DNA from: Fimbriimonadales bacterium
Lineage (GTDB): Bacteria; Armatimonadota; Fimbriimonadia; Fimbriimonadales; ATM1
Reading direction: 5' to 3'
Assembly: GCA_035559795.1 (NCBI GenBank)
Contig: DATMAR010000009.1
Span: 1-64,000, forward strand
Length of the DNA: 64,000 nucleotides
The notes beneath the pieces were generated by a model, which did not search any database, was not told where the DNA came from, and saw nothing but the letters and a program-made list of their open reading frames with translations. The position numbers and the translations under genes were made by a program. Below, piece by piece: positions 34,847 to 44,521 of this stretch (position 1 is the first letter of the stretch; each line of letters opens with the position of its first letter).

Positions 34847-34968
34847 CGCGCCTTACAGCGCTCCAACAGCATGTGAGGTCGCGCCTTACCGCGCTCCGAC
34901 ATCGTGTGAGAATCGCGTCTTACGGCGCTCCTACAACATGCGAGGTCGCGTCTTACAGCGCTCCTACT
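34847..34968 (-). repeat. REP-like palindrome array B (four units, 33-34-bp period)
   Basis: Cores start at 34847, 34880, 34914 and 34947. They share the CGCGYCTTACNGCGCTCC core of arrays A and C, with GTAG on the minus strand in the better conserved units. Spacers of 11-12 bases are themselves alike (CATGTGAGGT-type) between units 1-3. The array fills the gap between convergent genes. Confidence 0.75.
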
Positions 34969-35013
34969 GTTCCTACGAAGATTCAATATCTGCTTGGAAA
35001 TGAAAAAATATCG

Positions 35014-36162
35014 TTACTCTTTCGGCTCGTGTAACGTGATATCGCGCATAGTTACCCAACCTTTTTTATAAAAATAAAATAACATGGCTAAACCGATGAG
35101 CGTCATCACCCCTAAAATAATGGGATAACCGTAATACCAGCCTAATTCCGGCATATTGTATGGCGAGGAGCGGTCGAAATTCATTCCATAAATACTGGAG
35201 ATGAATGTGATCGGCATGAATATGGTTGCAACCACTGTGAGAACTCGCATGATGTCATTCGTTCGATTCGTCAGACTCGTAAGATAGACATCTCTCAAAT
35301 CGGTTGCGACCTCTCGGTACATTTCCGTGAGGTCTATGAGGCGAATCACGTGGTCGTAGCAATCTCTCAGATGCAATCCCGTTTCTTGATGGAATGTAGA
35401 ATAAAAATCTCGAATAAGCGTATTCAAAGCATCTCGAAGAGGCCAAAGAATGCGGCGAATCGCAAGCAGGTCGCGTTTAATCATATGCAGAGACGAAATC
35501 CATTGATGCTCGGGACGAGCGATAATCTGGTCTTCCAAGTTCTCCAGTTTTTCTCCGATGGCTTCCAAGGTCGGGAAGTAACCATCTACGATAGAATCCA
35601 AAATCGAATAAGCAAGGTAATCCACACTTTGAGTTCGGATAATTCCATGGGAATTTCTGATGCGGTTTCGAATGAGAGCGAAATTGTCGTTCGGTCTTTC
35701 TTGGAAAGTCAAAATAAAATTATTTCCTAAGATAATGCTGATGTCTTCGATTTCCAGCGTTTCTTTCCACTGCACAGCTTGCGCTACGATAAAGCGATAT
35801 TTTTCGTAATCCTCGCATTTCGCTCTTTGGTGTTTGTTCATGACGTCTTCCAGCGTGAGGGGATGGATTTCGAAAATTTCCCCGATTCTTTTAATCGTCG
35901 CCGGGTCATTTGCGCTGAGAACATCGACCCAAGTAACTGCGCGTTTATTGAGGAACGCTTGGATGTCTTCGACGTTTTCGATTTTTTGCTCCTCGTAACT
36001 CTCAGAATCGTAGGAGCAAAGAATGATGGATGGTGGCGGAGCGCCGACTTCCGGGATCAGAGTTCCAGGTGGTGCACCGACGCCCTTCTTTTTGTGGACG
36101 AGCCTCGTTTTTCTTTTCTTTTCGGCAGGCGCGGTCATGTTGAACATTTTATAATATTCCAA
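35014..36162 (-). CDS. corA: CorA-family magnesium/cobalt transporter
   Basis: 382 residues. Large cytoplasmic domain (about 50-315) with coiled long helix, then two membrane helices. The signature GMN lies in ISSIYGMNFD near 324-333 between the helices, and the C-terminal tail ends basic. N-terminal RKTRLVHKKKGVGAPPG and SYESEE-like charged stretch precede the domain. The first ATG (36162) is the longest start; ATG at residues 6 and 9 are alternatives. Monocistronic, convergent with the secreted protein across the REP array. Confidence 0.92.
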   Translation of the reverse strand: MEYYKMFNMTAPAEKKRKTRLVHKKKGVGAPPGTLIPEVGAPPPSIILCSYDSESYEEQKIENVEDIQAFLNKRAVTWVDVLSANDPATIKRIGEIFEIHPLTLEDVMNKHQRAKCEDYEKYRFIVAQAVQWKETLEIEDISIILGNNFILTFQERPNDNFALIRNRIRNSHGIIRTQSVDYLAYSILDSIVDGYFPTLEAIGEKLENLEDQIIARPEHQWISSLHMIKRDLLAIRRILWPLRDALNTLIRDFYSTFHQETGLHLRDCYDHVIRLIDLTEMYREVATDLRDVYLTSLTNRTNDIMRVLTVVATIFMPITFISSIYGMNFDRSSPYNMPELGWYYGYPIILGVMTLIGLAMLFYFYKKGWVTMRDITLHEPKE

Positions 36163-36237
36163 GAAGGATTTGCCTTCGCTGCGGCTCTTTTTTCGAACTA
36201 TAGGATTTCGAAAAGGTCAGCCCCCCCGAAACTGAGG

Positions 36238-39200
36238 TCAGCGAGCGGCGGATTTTGCCGCGATTGCTTCTTGAAGAGCGGCTCGGATTGCGTTTAGGAA
36301 CGATTCCGCAGAGGCGATGGCGTCCGTCGTACGCCTCCATTCGGCAAGGTCGGGGCGAAAACGCAAGCCCCTATGCGCTCGTTGCAAGGCGTGAATCGCT
36401 TTGAGAGGGAGTTCGCGACCTTGCGAAAACCAAGCCACTAATTTTCCGTTTGCGCTTTCCAATTTTCGAATTCCCAAATCGTGTGCGAGAAGGCGAAGAT
36501 GGACTAATTTGCACGCATTTTGCGCGGCAGGTGGAAGAGCTCCGTAACGGTCACGCAGTTCTTCTTCGATTGCATGCAAGTTCTCTTCGCTTCTCACCTC
36601 CATGAGTTTTTTGTAATAAAAGAGCCGTTGTCCGTCTTCTGCGATGTACGATTTGGGGAAATACGCCGCTGCTGGAATTTCGAAGGGGGGGAGTTCGGTG
36701 AGTACCTGACGGATATCGAAATCCACAGGCGTGAGCCTTGCGGCGCGTTCCCCACCTTTTTCTGTCGCTTCTTTGAGTTGTCGAATCGCCTCGTTTACGA
36801 GTTGCACGTACATTTCATAACCGACACTCGCCATGAGTCCGTGTTGTTTTGCGCCTAAAATTTCTCCAGCTCCACGAATTTGAAGGTCTCGAAAGGCTAA
36901 AGAATATCCAGAACCTAATTCGCTGAATTCTTGCAATGCGCGCAAGCGTTCGAGCGCTTCGTTCGTAAGCGCTTTTCCAGAACGGAAGAGAAGATATGCG
37001 TAAGCTTGACGGTCGCTCCGCCCCACTCTGCCTCGAAGTTGATAAAGTTGTGCAAGACCCATACGGTCAGCGCCTTCGACAATGAGAGTGTTAACGTTCG
37101 GGTTATCAATACCGTTTTCGATGATGGTCGTGCAAACGAGCACGTCAATTTCACGATGATAAAATGCCGTCATAATCGGTTCGAGTTCATCGGCTGACAT
37201 TCTTCCATGCGCGACTGCGATTTTTGCGTTCGGAAGCATTCGTCGAATTCGCTCTGCTACGTGTTGTATTCCTTCGATTCGATTGAAGACGTAGAGAACT
37301 TGACCGTGTCTCGAAAGTTCTCGGAAAATCGCTTCTCTCACCAATTGGTCGCTGTAAGGTTTTACGTAAGTACGTATAGAAAGTCTTCCGGGTGGGGGGT
37401 CATCAATGAGCGACATTTCCCGGATGTTCATCAATGCCATGCTCAAGGTACGAGGAATCGGAGTCGCTGTTAAAGTGAGAACGTCTACGGAGGTTCGAAG
37501 TTGTTTTAATCGTTCTTTGTCTTTCACGCCGAATCTCTGTTCTTCGTCAACGATGAGAAGACCGAGGTTTTTGAATTCAACCCCTTTTTGTAGGAGTGCG
37601 TGCGTACCGATGACGATATCGATAGTTCCATCCTTTAAACCTTGTATCACCTCTTGGCGCTCTTTTGTTTTGCGAAAACGATTGAGAAGCGCGATTTTTA
37701 TTGGGAATGGTGCTAACCGTTCACTGAAAGTAAGATAATGTTGGTCCGACAAGACCGTGGTGGGGCAAAGCAATGCCACTTGCCGTCCTGTTTGTACGAC
37801 TTTGAATGCGGCGCGTATCGCCACTTCCGTTTTTCCGAATCCCACGTCTCCGCACACCAAGCGGTCCATCGGATGGGGTTCGTTCATATCTTTTTTGATT
37901 TCTTCGATTGCTCGAATTTGTGCAGGAGTCTCTACCCATGGGAAAGTGGCTTCCATTTCGGTTTGCCAAGGCGTGTCCTCACCATAGGGGGGGCGTGTTT
38001 CCATGGCTCGTTTTGCATACACTTTCAGCAAATCGCGCGCCAAATCCTCTGCGCCTCGTTTCGCAGCGCGCAGAGTTCGCTGCCATTCTGCACCGCTGAG
38101 ACGATGAATTTTCGGGGGGGAATCACTGGGACTGAGATATTTTTGAATTCGGTCGAGTTGGTCAACAGGCACCAGTAGACGGTCGGGCGTCTGGTATTCG
38201 ATATTAAGAAATTCTTTCTCTACTCCGTCTACTACACGAGTCGTCAAACCTCTGTAAATTCCGATTCCGAAATGGATGTGTACGACGTAGTCTCCCGGAT
38301 TCAAATCCAAAACGGAAACGATCGGGATTCCTTCTTTGAATCTTTTCTGAGGAAGACGTAAGCGACCTACACCAAAAAGTTCGGCATCCGTAATGAGGGC
38401 TTTCTTTTGTTCGGCATCTAAGAACCCACCCGAAAGATTTCCCTTCAGGAGAATAGCACCGCTCTCGGAGAGCGAGATTTCATCACCTTCTTCGACTTCC
38501 CGTGGAAAGAGTTTTATGTTTTCGAGCAACGCTTTCGCACGGTTGGGTTGGTCCGTCGCAAAACAAAGTTGGACATTTTCCTTTTGCCAATTCCCGAAGA
38601 CTTTTGCTAATGCATCAGCGCGTCCTCGGTGGGGGGCTAAACTGCTCACCTTTAATTTCGTTTCTTTCGAAATGGAAAGCCATGAAGTCTCGCCGCTGTA
38701 AGAACAAAGCGCAACTATGTTGGAACTTTCGTTGAATTTTTTTACAGGGAAAATGAAATCTTCGTTTTGAAAGGAAAGAGATTCTCCACGCTCGAACCTT
38801 TGTTGCAAAACGGTATGCAGGTTTTCTGCATTTCGGTTTGCATGTATTTCTAATTCCAATGGTTCTTGTAAGAAGAGGAATCCATCATCGAGATAATCTA
38901 TAGCGCAAGCCGCGTTCGGCATCACGATGGGGAGATAAAGTTCCAAGCGCTCGAAGGGGATTCCTTTTTCGATCACCCTGGCATCGGATTCCACAGAGGC
39001 AATGAATTCTTTAGCGATATCTTGAGGGAGTTTTTTCGTTTGTTCTTTTGCCAATTCGAGTACTTTTTGGGCTGCTTTCTTCGGATCGATCGTAAAACCC
39101 AGACACCTCGCGGGGGGGATTGACACATCTTTTACAGGAAGAATACTTCGTTGGCTTTCCGCATCGAAGCGTCTTAGACTTTCTATGGTGTCGCCGAATA

Positions 39201-39822
39201 ACTCGATTCGTGTAGGAAGTTCTGCTCCGCTGGGAAAAACGTCTATGATGCCCCCCCGTAAACTGAAACTTCCTGGTTGGCGGACGGACTCTTCGTGTTC
39301 GTAACCGATTCGTTGGAGATTGCGAAGGAGATGCTGGGAAGAAATTTCTCCACCGACTTCTAAATGGAAAGTTGCTTTTCGGAATTCCTCCGGAGGCCAA
39401 GTTTTTTCTAAAACTGCATTCGGTGTGGCTAAAACGATGCAAGGATTACGCTTCGTCAATGCTTGCAGCGCATCTATCCTGTCCGAAAGCGCCTGATATT
39501 CCGGGGGTCCTTCGTCGAAAAGTGTCCCCAATCCGCTGGGAAGATGTTTTATGGCGGAAGAGGGAACCCCGCAGAGAATAAGTTTCGCCTCCCATTCCAA
39601 AGCGCGTTCATAGTCCGGCACGACAATCAGAAAGCGTTTTCGGGAATCCTCCAGACGCAACCAAGCCGAAGCCAAGAACGGAGCCTGGGCTTCTATGCAA
39701 ATATCGTTCCAGGATTGTTTCCCGGGAGTGAGCGGAGGGGTTTTTAACCTTCGCACCCACTCATGGAGGTGCATGTTCAACTTAGTTTTCGCCTTAATTG
39801 TACCTTTGGACATGTGACGCAT
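36238..39822 (-). CDS. mfd: Transcription-repair coupling factor
   Basis: 1194 residues. Removes stalled RNA polymerase and recruits UvrA. Order of domains: UvrB-homology module (about 35-330), RNA-polymerase-interaction domain near 510-580 (DYVVHIHFGIGIYRGL), helicase domain with Walker A MDRLVCGDVGFGKTEVAIRA near 665, DEEQRFGV near 770, TATPIPRTL near 800, then TRG motif and C-terminal domain. Length is normal. ATG at 39813 (residue 4) sits nine bases after GAGG and may be the true start. No neighbouring repair genes. Confidence 0.95.
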   Translation of the reverse strand: MRHMSKGTIKAKTKLNMHLHEWVRRLKTPPLTPGKQSWNDICIEAQAPFLASAWLRLEDSRKRFLIVVPDYERALEWEAKLILCGVPSSAIKHLPSGLGTLFDEGPPEYQALSDRIDALQALTKRNPCIVLATPNAVLEKTWPPEEFRKATFHLEVGGEISSQHLLRNLQRIGYEHEESVRQPGSFSLRGGIIDVFPSGAELPTRIELFGDTIESLRRFDAESQRSILPVKDVSIPPARCLGFTIDPKKAAQKVLELAKEQTKKLPQDIAKEFIASVESDARVIEKGIPFERLELYLPIVMPNAACAIDYLDDGFLFLQEPLELEIHANRNAENLHTVLQQRFERGESLSFQNEDFIFPVKKFNESSNIVALCSYSGETSWLSISKETKLKVSSLAPHRGRADALAKVFGNWQKENVQLCFATDQPNRAKALLENIKLFPREVEEGDEISLSESGAILLKGNLSGGFLDAEQKKALITDAELFGVGRLRLPQKRFKEGIPIVSVLDLNPGDYVVHIHFGIGIYRGLTTRVVDGVEKEFLNIEYQTPDRLLVPVDQLDRIQKYLSPSDSPPKIHRLSGAEWQRTLRAAKRGAEDLARDLLKVYAKRAMETRPPYGEDTPWQTEMEATFPWVETPAQIRAIEEIKKDMNEPHPMDRLVCGDVGFGKTEVAIRAAFKVVQTGRQVALLCPTTVLSDQHYLTFSERLAPFPIKIALLNRFRKTKERQEVIQGLKDGTIDIVIGTHALLQKGVEFKNLGLLIVDEEQRFGVKDKERLKQLRTSVDVLTLTATPIPRTLSMALMNIREMSLIDDPPPGRLSIRTYVKPYSDQLVREAIFRELSRHGQVLYVFNRIEGIQHVAERIRRMLPNAKIAVAHGRMSADELEPIMTAFYHREIDVLVCTTIIENGIDNPNVNTLIVEGADRMGLAQLYQLRGRVGRSDRQAYAYLLFRSGKALTNEALERLRALQEFSELGSGYSLAFRDLQIRGAGEILGAKQHGLMASVGYEMYVQLVNEAIRQLKEATEKGGERAARLTPVDFDIRQVLTELPPFEIPAAAYFPKSYIAEDGQRLFYYKKLMEVRSEENLHAIEEELRDRYGALPPAAQNACKLVHLRLLAHDLGIRKLESANGKLVAWFSQGRELPLKAIHALQRAHRGLRFRPDLAEWRRTTDAIASAESFLNAIRAALQEAIAAKSAAR

Positions 39823-39844
39823 CCTCTTAATGCCTATCGTCCGT

Positions 39845-39850
39845 TACAAT
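39845..39850 (+). promoter_or_regulatory. Candidate -10 box of acyl-CoA synthetase gene
   Basis: TACAAT with eight bases to ATG 39859. No ribosome site lies between, so the transcript may be leaderless. Divergent from mfd. Confidence 0.4.
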
Positions 39851-39858
39851 AGAAAACA

Positions 39859-41619
39859 ATGGAGGAGTTTCGAACTCTCCCTCAGGTTTTTTTAGAAAGT
39901 TGCGATAAATGGTCGTCCAAGCCCGCACTTTTGAAAAGGGTGCGCAACGAATTCGTTCCTATTCGATACGGCGAGATGCGCGAAAGAGTTTATGAACTCG
40001 CTCGAGGCTTTGCGGAATGCGACGTGAAAGCGGGAGACGTGGTCGCCATCATGGCGGAGAACTCGGCGGAGTGGGCGTTGGTGGATTGGGCGATTATGAG
40101 TTTAGGCGCCATCACGGTGCCTATTTATCCGACTTTGCTTTACGACCAAGTCGCTTACATCTTGAAAGACTCTTGCGCGAAAATCGCCATCGCTGGCGAC
40201 AAGAAGATAGCGGAAAAACTCGAAAAAGCGGCGAACGAGAATAATCAGCCTTTGTTCACCGTGCTTATTAGCGGGGGCGGAGAGGGATTTTACGATTTAG
40301 AGCGTTTGGTGAAAGAGGGGGAAAACAGCGACTTCACGATGCAGAAATGGATCGCAAGATGTAAAGAAATACATCCAGAAGACGTTGCGACGATTATCTA
40401 CACGAGTGGTACGACGGGAGAACCGAAAGGGGCTGTGCTTCCGCATAGAGCCTTTACATTTTTGTGCGAATCTATTCGCAAAAATTTACCGGTAGACCAT
40501 AAAGACCGTTTTTTGAGTTTTTTACCGCTGTCTCATGTTTACGAGCGCATGGCAGGTCACTTTCTTCCGATTTCGTGTGGAGCGGAAATCGCTTACGCCG
40601 AATCTCTGCGTACGGTTGCGCAAGATATGATTTTAGCGAAACCCACTATCGTATTGACCGTTCCACGTTTTTTAGACGCAGTTCGTCATCGTATTCTCAC
40701 AGCAGTCGAAGAAGGAACGGCAATCAAACGTTGGTTATTTAGAAAAGTTTTGTCGAATGGCAAAAGACGTTTAGAGAATCAGTTGCGTCCCGTCGGACTT
40801 TTCGGTGGGCTTCTCGATAAACTCGTGGCTTCGAAAGTGCGTGAACGCTTCGGGGGAAGGCTGCGTTTTATGGTGAGTGGGGGGGCTGCTCTTCCTCCTG
40901 ACCTCGCAGAATTCTTCGGCGCATTCGGTATTTTGGTGTTGCAAGGATACGGGCTGACAGAAACTGCGCCTGTAATCTCCGTGAATCATCCGGGAAGAAA
41001 TCGCTACGACAGCGTAGGAGAAATTTTAGAAGGTCTAGAGGTCAGGATTGCAGAGGATGGCGAGATTCTAGTTCGTGGTCCGAGCGTGATGTTGCGTTAT
41101 CACAATAAACCTAAAGACACGGCGGAGGCGATAGATGAAGAAGGGTGGTTTCATACGGGCGATTTGGGTCGCATGGAAGGTAGGCGATTATGGATAACGG
41201 GGCGCAAAAAAGATATTATCGTCATGGCGAACGGAAAAAATGTGAGTCCTGAGCGCATCGAGAATTTGCTTCGTTCGAGTCCTTATGTGGATGAAGTCAT
41301 GGTTATAGGCGATGATATGGATTACATCGCTGCGCTCATCGTTCCTAATTTCGAACTTTTGAAACATATATGCGAGAATAAGGGACTCGGATGCGCGCAT
41401 TGGACGGAAGTCATACAATATCCGCAGGTGTTGGAACTCTATCGAGCCGAAGTAGACAAAGTGAATGCGCAGTTGTCGGATTATGAACGTGTTAAACGTT
41501 TCCGACTCGTTCCCGAGAAATGGTCACCGGAAACGGGGGAGTTGACACCGAGTTTGAAGGTGAAGCGCAAAGTGGTATGCGAGAAATATCCACAACTCAT
41601 ACAGGAATTGAAGCGGTAA
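39859..41619 (+). CDS. Long-chain acyl-CoA synthetase (FadD15-like)
   Basis: 586 residues. Adenylates and thioesterifies fatty acids with CoA. AMP-binding motif IIYTSGTTGEPKGAVLP near 178-194; GYGLTETAPVISV near 362-374; hinge region WFHTGDLGRMEGRRLWITG near 429-447; the final Lys-bearing segment SLKVKRKVV near 568-576. The N-terminal VFLESCDKWSSKPAL is typical. Substrate chain length is inferred from the long-chain family pattern. Single gene, divergent from mfd. Confidence 0.9.
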   Translation: MEEFRTLPQVFLESCDKWSSKPALLKRVRNEFVPIRYGEMRERVYELARGFAECDVKAGDVVAIMAENSAEWALVDWAIMSLGAITVPIYPTLLYDQVAYILKDSCAKIAIAGDKKIAEKLEKAANENNQPLFTVLISGGGEGFYDLERLVKEGENSDFTMQKWIARCKEIHPEDVATIIYTSGTTGEPKGAVLPHRAFTFLCESIRKNLPVDHKDRFLSFLPLSHVYERMAGHFLPISCGAEIAYAESLRTVAQDMILAKPTIVLTVPRFLDAVRHRILTAVEEGTAIKRWLFRKVLSNGKRRLENQLRPVGLFGGLLDKLVASKVRERFGGRLRFMVSGGAALPPDLAEFFGAFGILVLQGYGLTETAPVISVNHPGRNRYDSVGEILEGLEVRIAEDGEILVRGPSVMLRYHNKPKDTAEAIDEEGWFHTGDLGRMEGRRLWITGRKKDIIVMANGKNVSPERIENLLRSSPYVDEVMVIGDDMDYIAALIVPNFELLKHICENKGLGCAHWTEVIQYPQVLELYRAEVDKVNAQLSDYERVKRFRLVPEKWSPETGELTPSLKVKRKVVCEKYPQLIQELKR

Positions 41620-41714
41620 AAAAAGCAAAGAGCACTTTCGTTACTCGATATTCGATTGGAAGGATTTAAAGCGAGAGCAGTTAAGGAATAACGAGCATAA
41701 CACTCGAAATTGTT

Positions 41715-43103
41715 TTACTCTTCTCCGTCATCGGGCGGAGTAGTCGGTGGCTCTTCGTCCGTTCCGATAATCTCCTCTTCCTCTTTCGGTCCATAGGCGA
41801 CGATGCGCGGAAAGGCTTTATATATACTAACACCCAATTTCTCCCGTTTGATTTCTTTTCCGTTTTTCCTCACGATTCTCCAAGTTACGCAGCGTCTTCC
41901 CATGCTTCCTTTTTCGATAACCTTCTTTTTCCCCGCAGGAAGAGAAGGGTCGAACACATATTTCACGCCGTTGCCCCAACTTGCGTGGTCGGTCGTGATG
42001 AGCGATACGGAAATCGTGGGGTCTTTTTTCCCTAAAATTCGGAAGGTCAATTTTCCTTTTTTCACTTCGGAAACGATAGCGATGGGAGTTTTGTAGGAAT
42101 TTCGAAACACCAAATCGATGCTTCCCCAGTTCACGGTCGCATCTCTTCCAATCGGAACATAGGGGACCGGCATAGAGTGGTTCTGTCTTTTCAAAATTTC
42201 CAAATTTGCAAAGAGAACCGTGTTGTAAAGCGTGGTGCAAACCTGACAGATTCCCCCCCCGAGTCCCTGTTCATGGCGGCCTGCTACATATACAGGTGCG
42301 AGTTTGAACCCTTCGCTTCGCAAACGTTTTCCGACGGTTTCGTTGAAACTCAATTTTTCACCGGGCATGAGTATTTTTCCGTTGAGTTTGCTTGCGGCGA
42401 GGGCGATGTTAGCGCTTCGGTTGGCTTGTGAAGTCTTGAACGCAGTGGTAAATTCGCTTACCACATCCGTAATGGTATTGAGCGCTTCGCTGGGGTATCG
42501 AGGTGCTTCACGATAAAGGGGCAATTCGAATTCGTCTTTGCCATTGCGTACTGCGATGAGAATCCTCTCTCCGATTTCCTTCGTTTCCAAGCGCGTAGGG
42601 GTGATTTCGTGTTGCACGAAGATTTGACCGTCGCGATATTCCACCGATGCAGGTCTCGGTTTCGGAGTAACTCTTTCGACGAAAGCTTCTAAGAACCCAT
42701 AATCCACTTTTTCGAGTTTCCAAAAGATCTCGAGTTCTTGTTGCGTGGGATCACGGTCGAGAAGTTTTCCGATGGGAGAAACGAATGGAGCCTTTTCCAG
42801 AATTTTTTCGAAATCAGGACGGATTCCCGCTCGTTCGAAAGAGATGGGTCCAGGGGGGGATGATAACAGGTGCGATTTCGGGTAAAGAAGTCGGTTTTTC
42901 TTTTGAGACCACCAAGTTATTAATTTTTCGTGTAATTCGTTTTTCGTCAATTCCCCTACAGGCATGCCCTCGAGCACCAAGCCTTTCGGGGTAACGGGTT
43001 CTTGAATCGCCACATAAGCAGCCAACCCCCCCGCGAGTGCGACGACGGGGACAATCGTGAGGAGTAGCCAAAATGCCTTGACTCTTCTTATACTTTTCTC
43101 CAA
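41715..43103 (-). CDS. VanW-family cell-envelope protein
   Basis: About 462 residues from TTG 43103. One N-terminal helix (FWLLLTIVPVVALAGGLAAY), a peptidoglycan-binding-4-like region (about 60-220), then the VanW domain near 230-360, marked by RSANIALAASKLNGKILMPG, LSFNETVG, AGRHEQGLGGGICQVCTTLY and LYNTVL. VanW proteins are found in diverse wall-building bacteria; their role is not settled. The longest frame begins at ATG 43211 but would overlap cysS by 124 bases. TTG 43103 has GGAAGG eight bases before and overlaps only slightly. Proline- and acid-rich C-terminus. Confidence 0.82.
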   Translation of the reverse strand: MEKSIRRVKAFWLLLTIVPVVALAGGLAAYVAIQEPVTPKGLVLEGMPVGELTKNELHEKLITWWSQKKNRLLYPKSHLLSSPPGPISFERAGIRPDFEKILEKAPFVSPIGKLLDRDPTQQELEIFWKLEKVDYGFLEAFVERVTPKPRPASVEYRDGQIFVQHEITPTRLETKEIGERILIAVRNGKDEFELPLYREAPRYPSEALNTITDVVSEFTTAFKTSQANRSANIALAASKLNGKILMPGEKLSFNETVGKRLRSEGFKLAPVYVAGRHEQGLGGGICQVCTTLYNTVLFANLEILKRQNHSMPVPYVPIGRDATVNWGSIDLVFRNSYKTPIAIVSEVKKGKLTFRILGKKDPTISVSLITTDHASWGNGVKYVFDPSLPAGKKKVIEKGSMGRRCVTWRIVRKNGKEIKREKLGVSIYKAFPRIVAYGPKEEEEIIGTDEEPPTTPPDDGEE

Positions 43104-44497
43104 ATCGTACCTTCCGTAGTATCTTCCAAAAGAATCCCTAAGTGTTTCAAATCTTCCCGAATTTTGTCGGCGAAAGCGAATTGTTTTTGTGCGCGTAATT
43201 CGTTTCTCCATTTAATAATTAACGAAAGAACTTTTTCCGTCATGCCATCTGTGAAAATTTCCTCTTTAGGCATGGTAAGACCCAGAATCTCCAAAAACCA
43301 TTCGACTGCATTTCTCAAAGAATGGATTCGCTTTTCATTTTTTTTGGGATTTTCTGAAAGCAATTCGTTGATTTCTCCGATGGCTTCGTACATAACACCG
43401 ATTGCGCCGGCGGTGTTGAAATCGTCGTTCATCGCATCTGTGAAACGCTGTACGTAATCTTCTGCTTTAGGTTCCTCTTCGTTTTTCCCGAGAAGGGAAG
43501 TTACGCGTTGCAAAGCGATTCGAATTCGTTCGCTCGCACTCTCGGAATCGTGCATTCGTGTTTCCGTGTATTCGATAGGACTGCGATAACTCGTTCCTAA
43601 AAGGAACAAGCGAATGCTTTGAGGAGAGAAGCGTTCCAGCACTTCCCGCGTTTCCATTACGTTTCCTTCGGATTTGCTCATCTTTTTTTCCGCGAGACGA
43701 ACCGCGCCCCAATGCATCCATATTCGGGCGAATTCGGGTTTTCCGAGATAGGCTTCCGATTGAGCGATTTCGTTTTCATGGTGGGGAAACACGAGGTCCA
43801 CTCCACCGGCATGGATATCGAAGTTGGGACCGAGTTCTTTCAATGAAAGGGCGGAACATTCGATATGCCATCCGGGTCTTCCTTTTCCCCATGGGCTGTC
43901 CCAACTCGGTTCGCCCGGTTTCGCCGCCTTCCAAAGTGCGAAATCCATAGGGTGTTCTTTTCTTTCGTCTACTTCGATGCGAGCACCCGCTTGCATTTCG
44001 CTAAGTTTCCTACGGCTCAACTTTCCATACTGCGGAAAAGAAAGCACACGAAAATAGACGTCACCATCTACTACATACGCCGCCCCACGCTCGATAAGTT
44101 TTTGAATCATCTCGATAATCACGGGGATGTTTTCCGTTACATAGACCCATTTAGCGGGTCTGACACCGAGAGCCGTCAAATCTTCGAGATACATTTTTGA
44201 GTATTTTTTGGCGACTTCTTCCGGAGGGATTCCTTCTTCTTTGCTTTTTCTAATGATTTTGTCGTCGATATCCGTGAAGTTTTGGACGAAATTCACTTCG
44301 TAACCGAGATATTCGAACCAGCGTCGGATGACATCGAAAAGAACCGCCCCCCTCATGTGCCCGAGATGCGAGGGCGCTTGCGGAGTTAAGCCACAAGCGT
44401 AAATAGAAACTCGCCCCGGGTCGCGTGGAACGAAATCCACTATGGAACGAGAAAGAGAATCGTAAATTCGCAATTTAGACATCGATAGACTTAGCAC
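43088..44497 (-). CDS. cysS: Cysteinyl-tRNA synthetase
   Basis: 469 residues. HIGH equivalent APSHLGHMRGAVLFDVIRRW near 36-55, zinc-binding Cys and His in AGLTPQ context and HHENEIAQSEA near 238-248, KMSKS in EKKMSKSEGNVME near 269-281. Charges tRNA-Cys; C-terminal DALR-like and anticodon parts follow. GTG 44497 lies seven bases after a TATAGT hexamer (minus strand, 44505-44510); ATG at 44482 is an alternative start. Followed by vanW with a short overlap. Confidence 0.94.
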   Translation of the reverse strand: MLSLSMSKLRIYDSLSRSIVDFVPRDPGRVSIYACGLTPQAPSHLGHMRGAVLFDVIRRWFEYLGYEVNFVQNFTDIDDKIIRKSKEEGIPPEEVAKKYSKMYLEDLTALGVRPAKWVYVTENIPVIIEMIQKLIERGAAYVVDGDVYFRVLSFPQYGKLSRRKLSEMQAGARIEVDERKEHPMDFALWKAAKPGEPSWDSPWGKGRPGWHIECSALSLKELGPNFDIHAGGVDLVFPHHENEIAQSEAYLGKPEFARIWMHWGAVRLAEKKMSKSEGNVMETREVLERFSPQSIRLFLLGTSYRSPIEYTETRMHDSESASERIRIALQRVTSLLGKNEEEPKAEDYVQRFTDAMNDDFNTAGAIGVMYEAIGEINELLSENPKKNEKRIHSLRNAVEWFLEILGLTMPKEEIFTDGMTEKVLSLIIKWRNELRAQKQFAFADKIREDLKHLGILLEDTTEGTIWRKV

Positions 44498-44521
44498 TCG
44501 CCATACTATAAAGTCCGATTA

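Noticed and set aside
34847-34968. Possible riboswitch or structured RNA between convergent genes
   Set aside because: The stems come from repeated REP-like palindromes; there is no downstream gene in the right orientation for a riboswitch.
41715-41760. C-terminal GEE of the VanW protein as a Pup-like ending
   Set aside because: Pup is a separate protein of about 60 residues; this is only the acidic tail of a 460-residue envelope protein.
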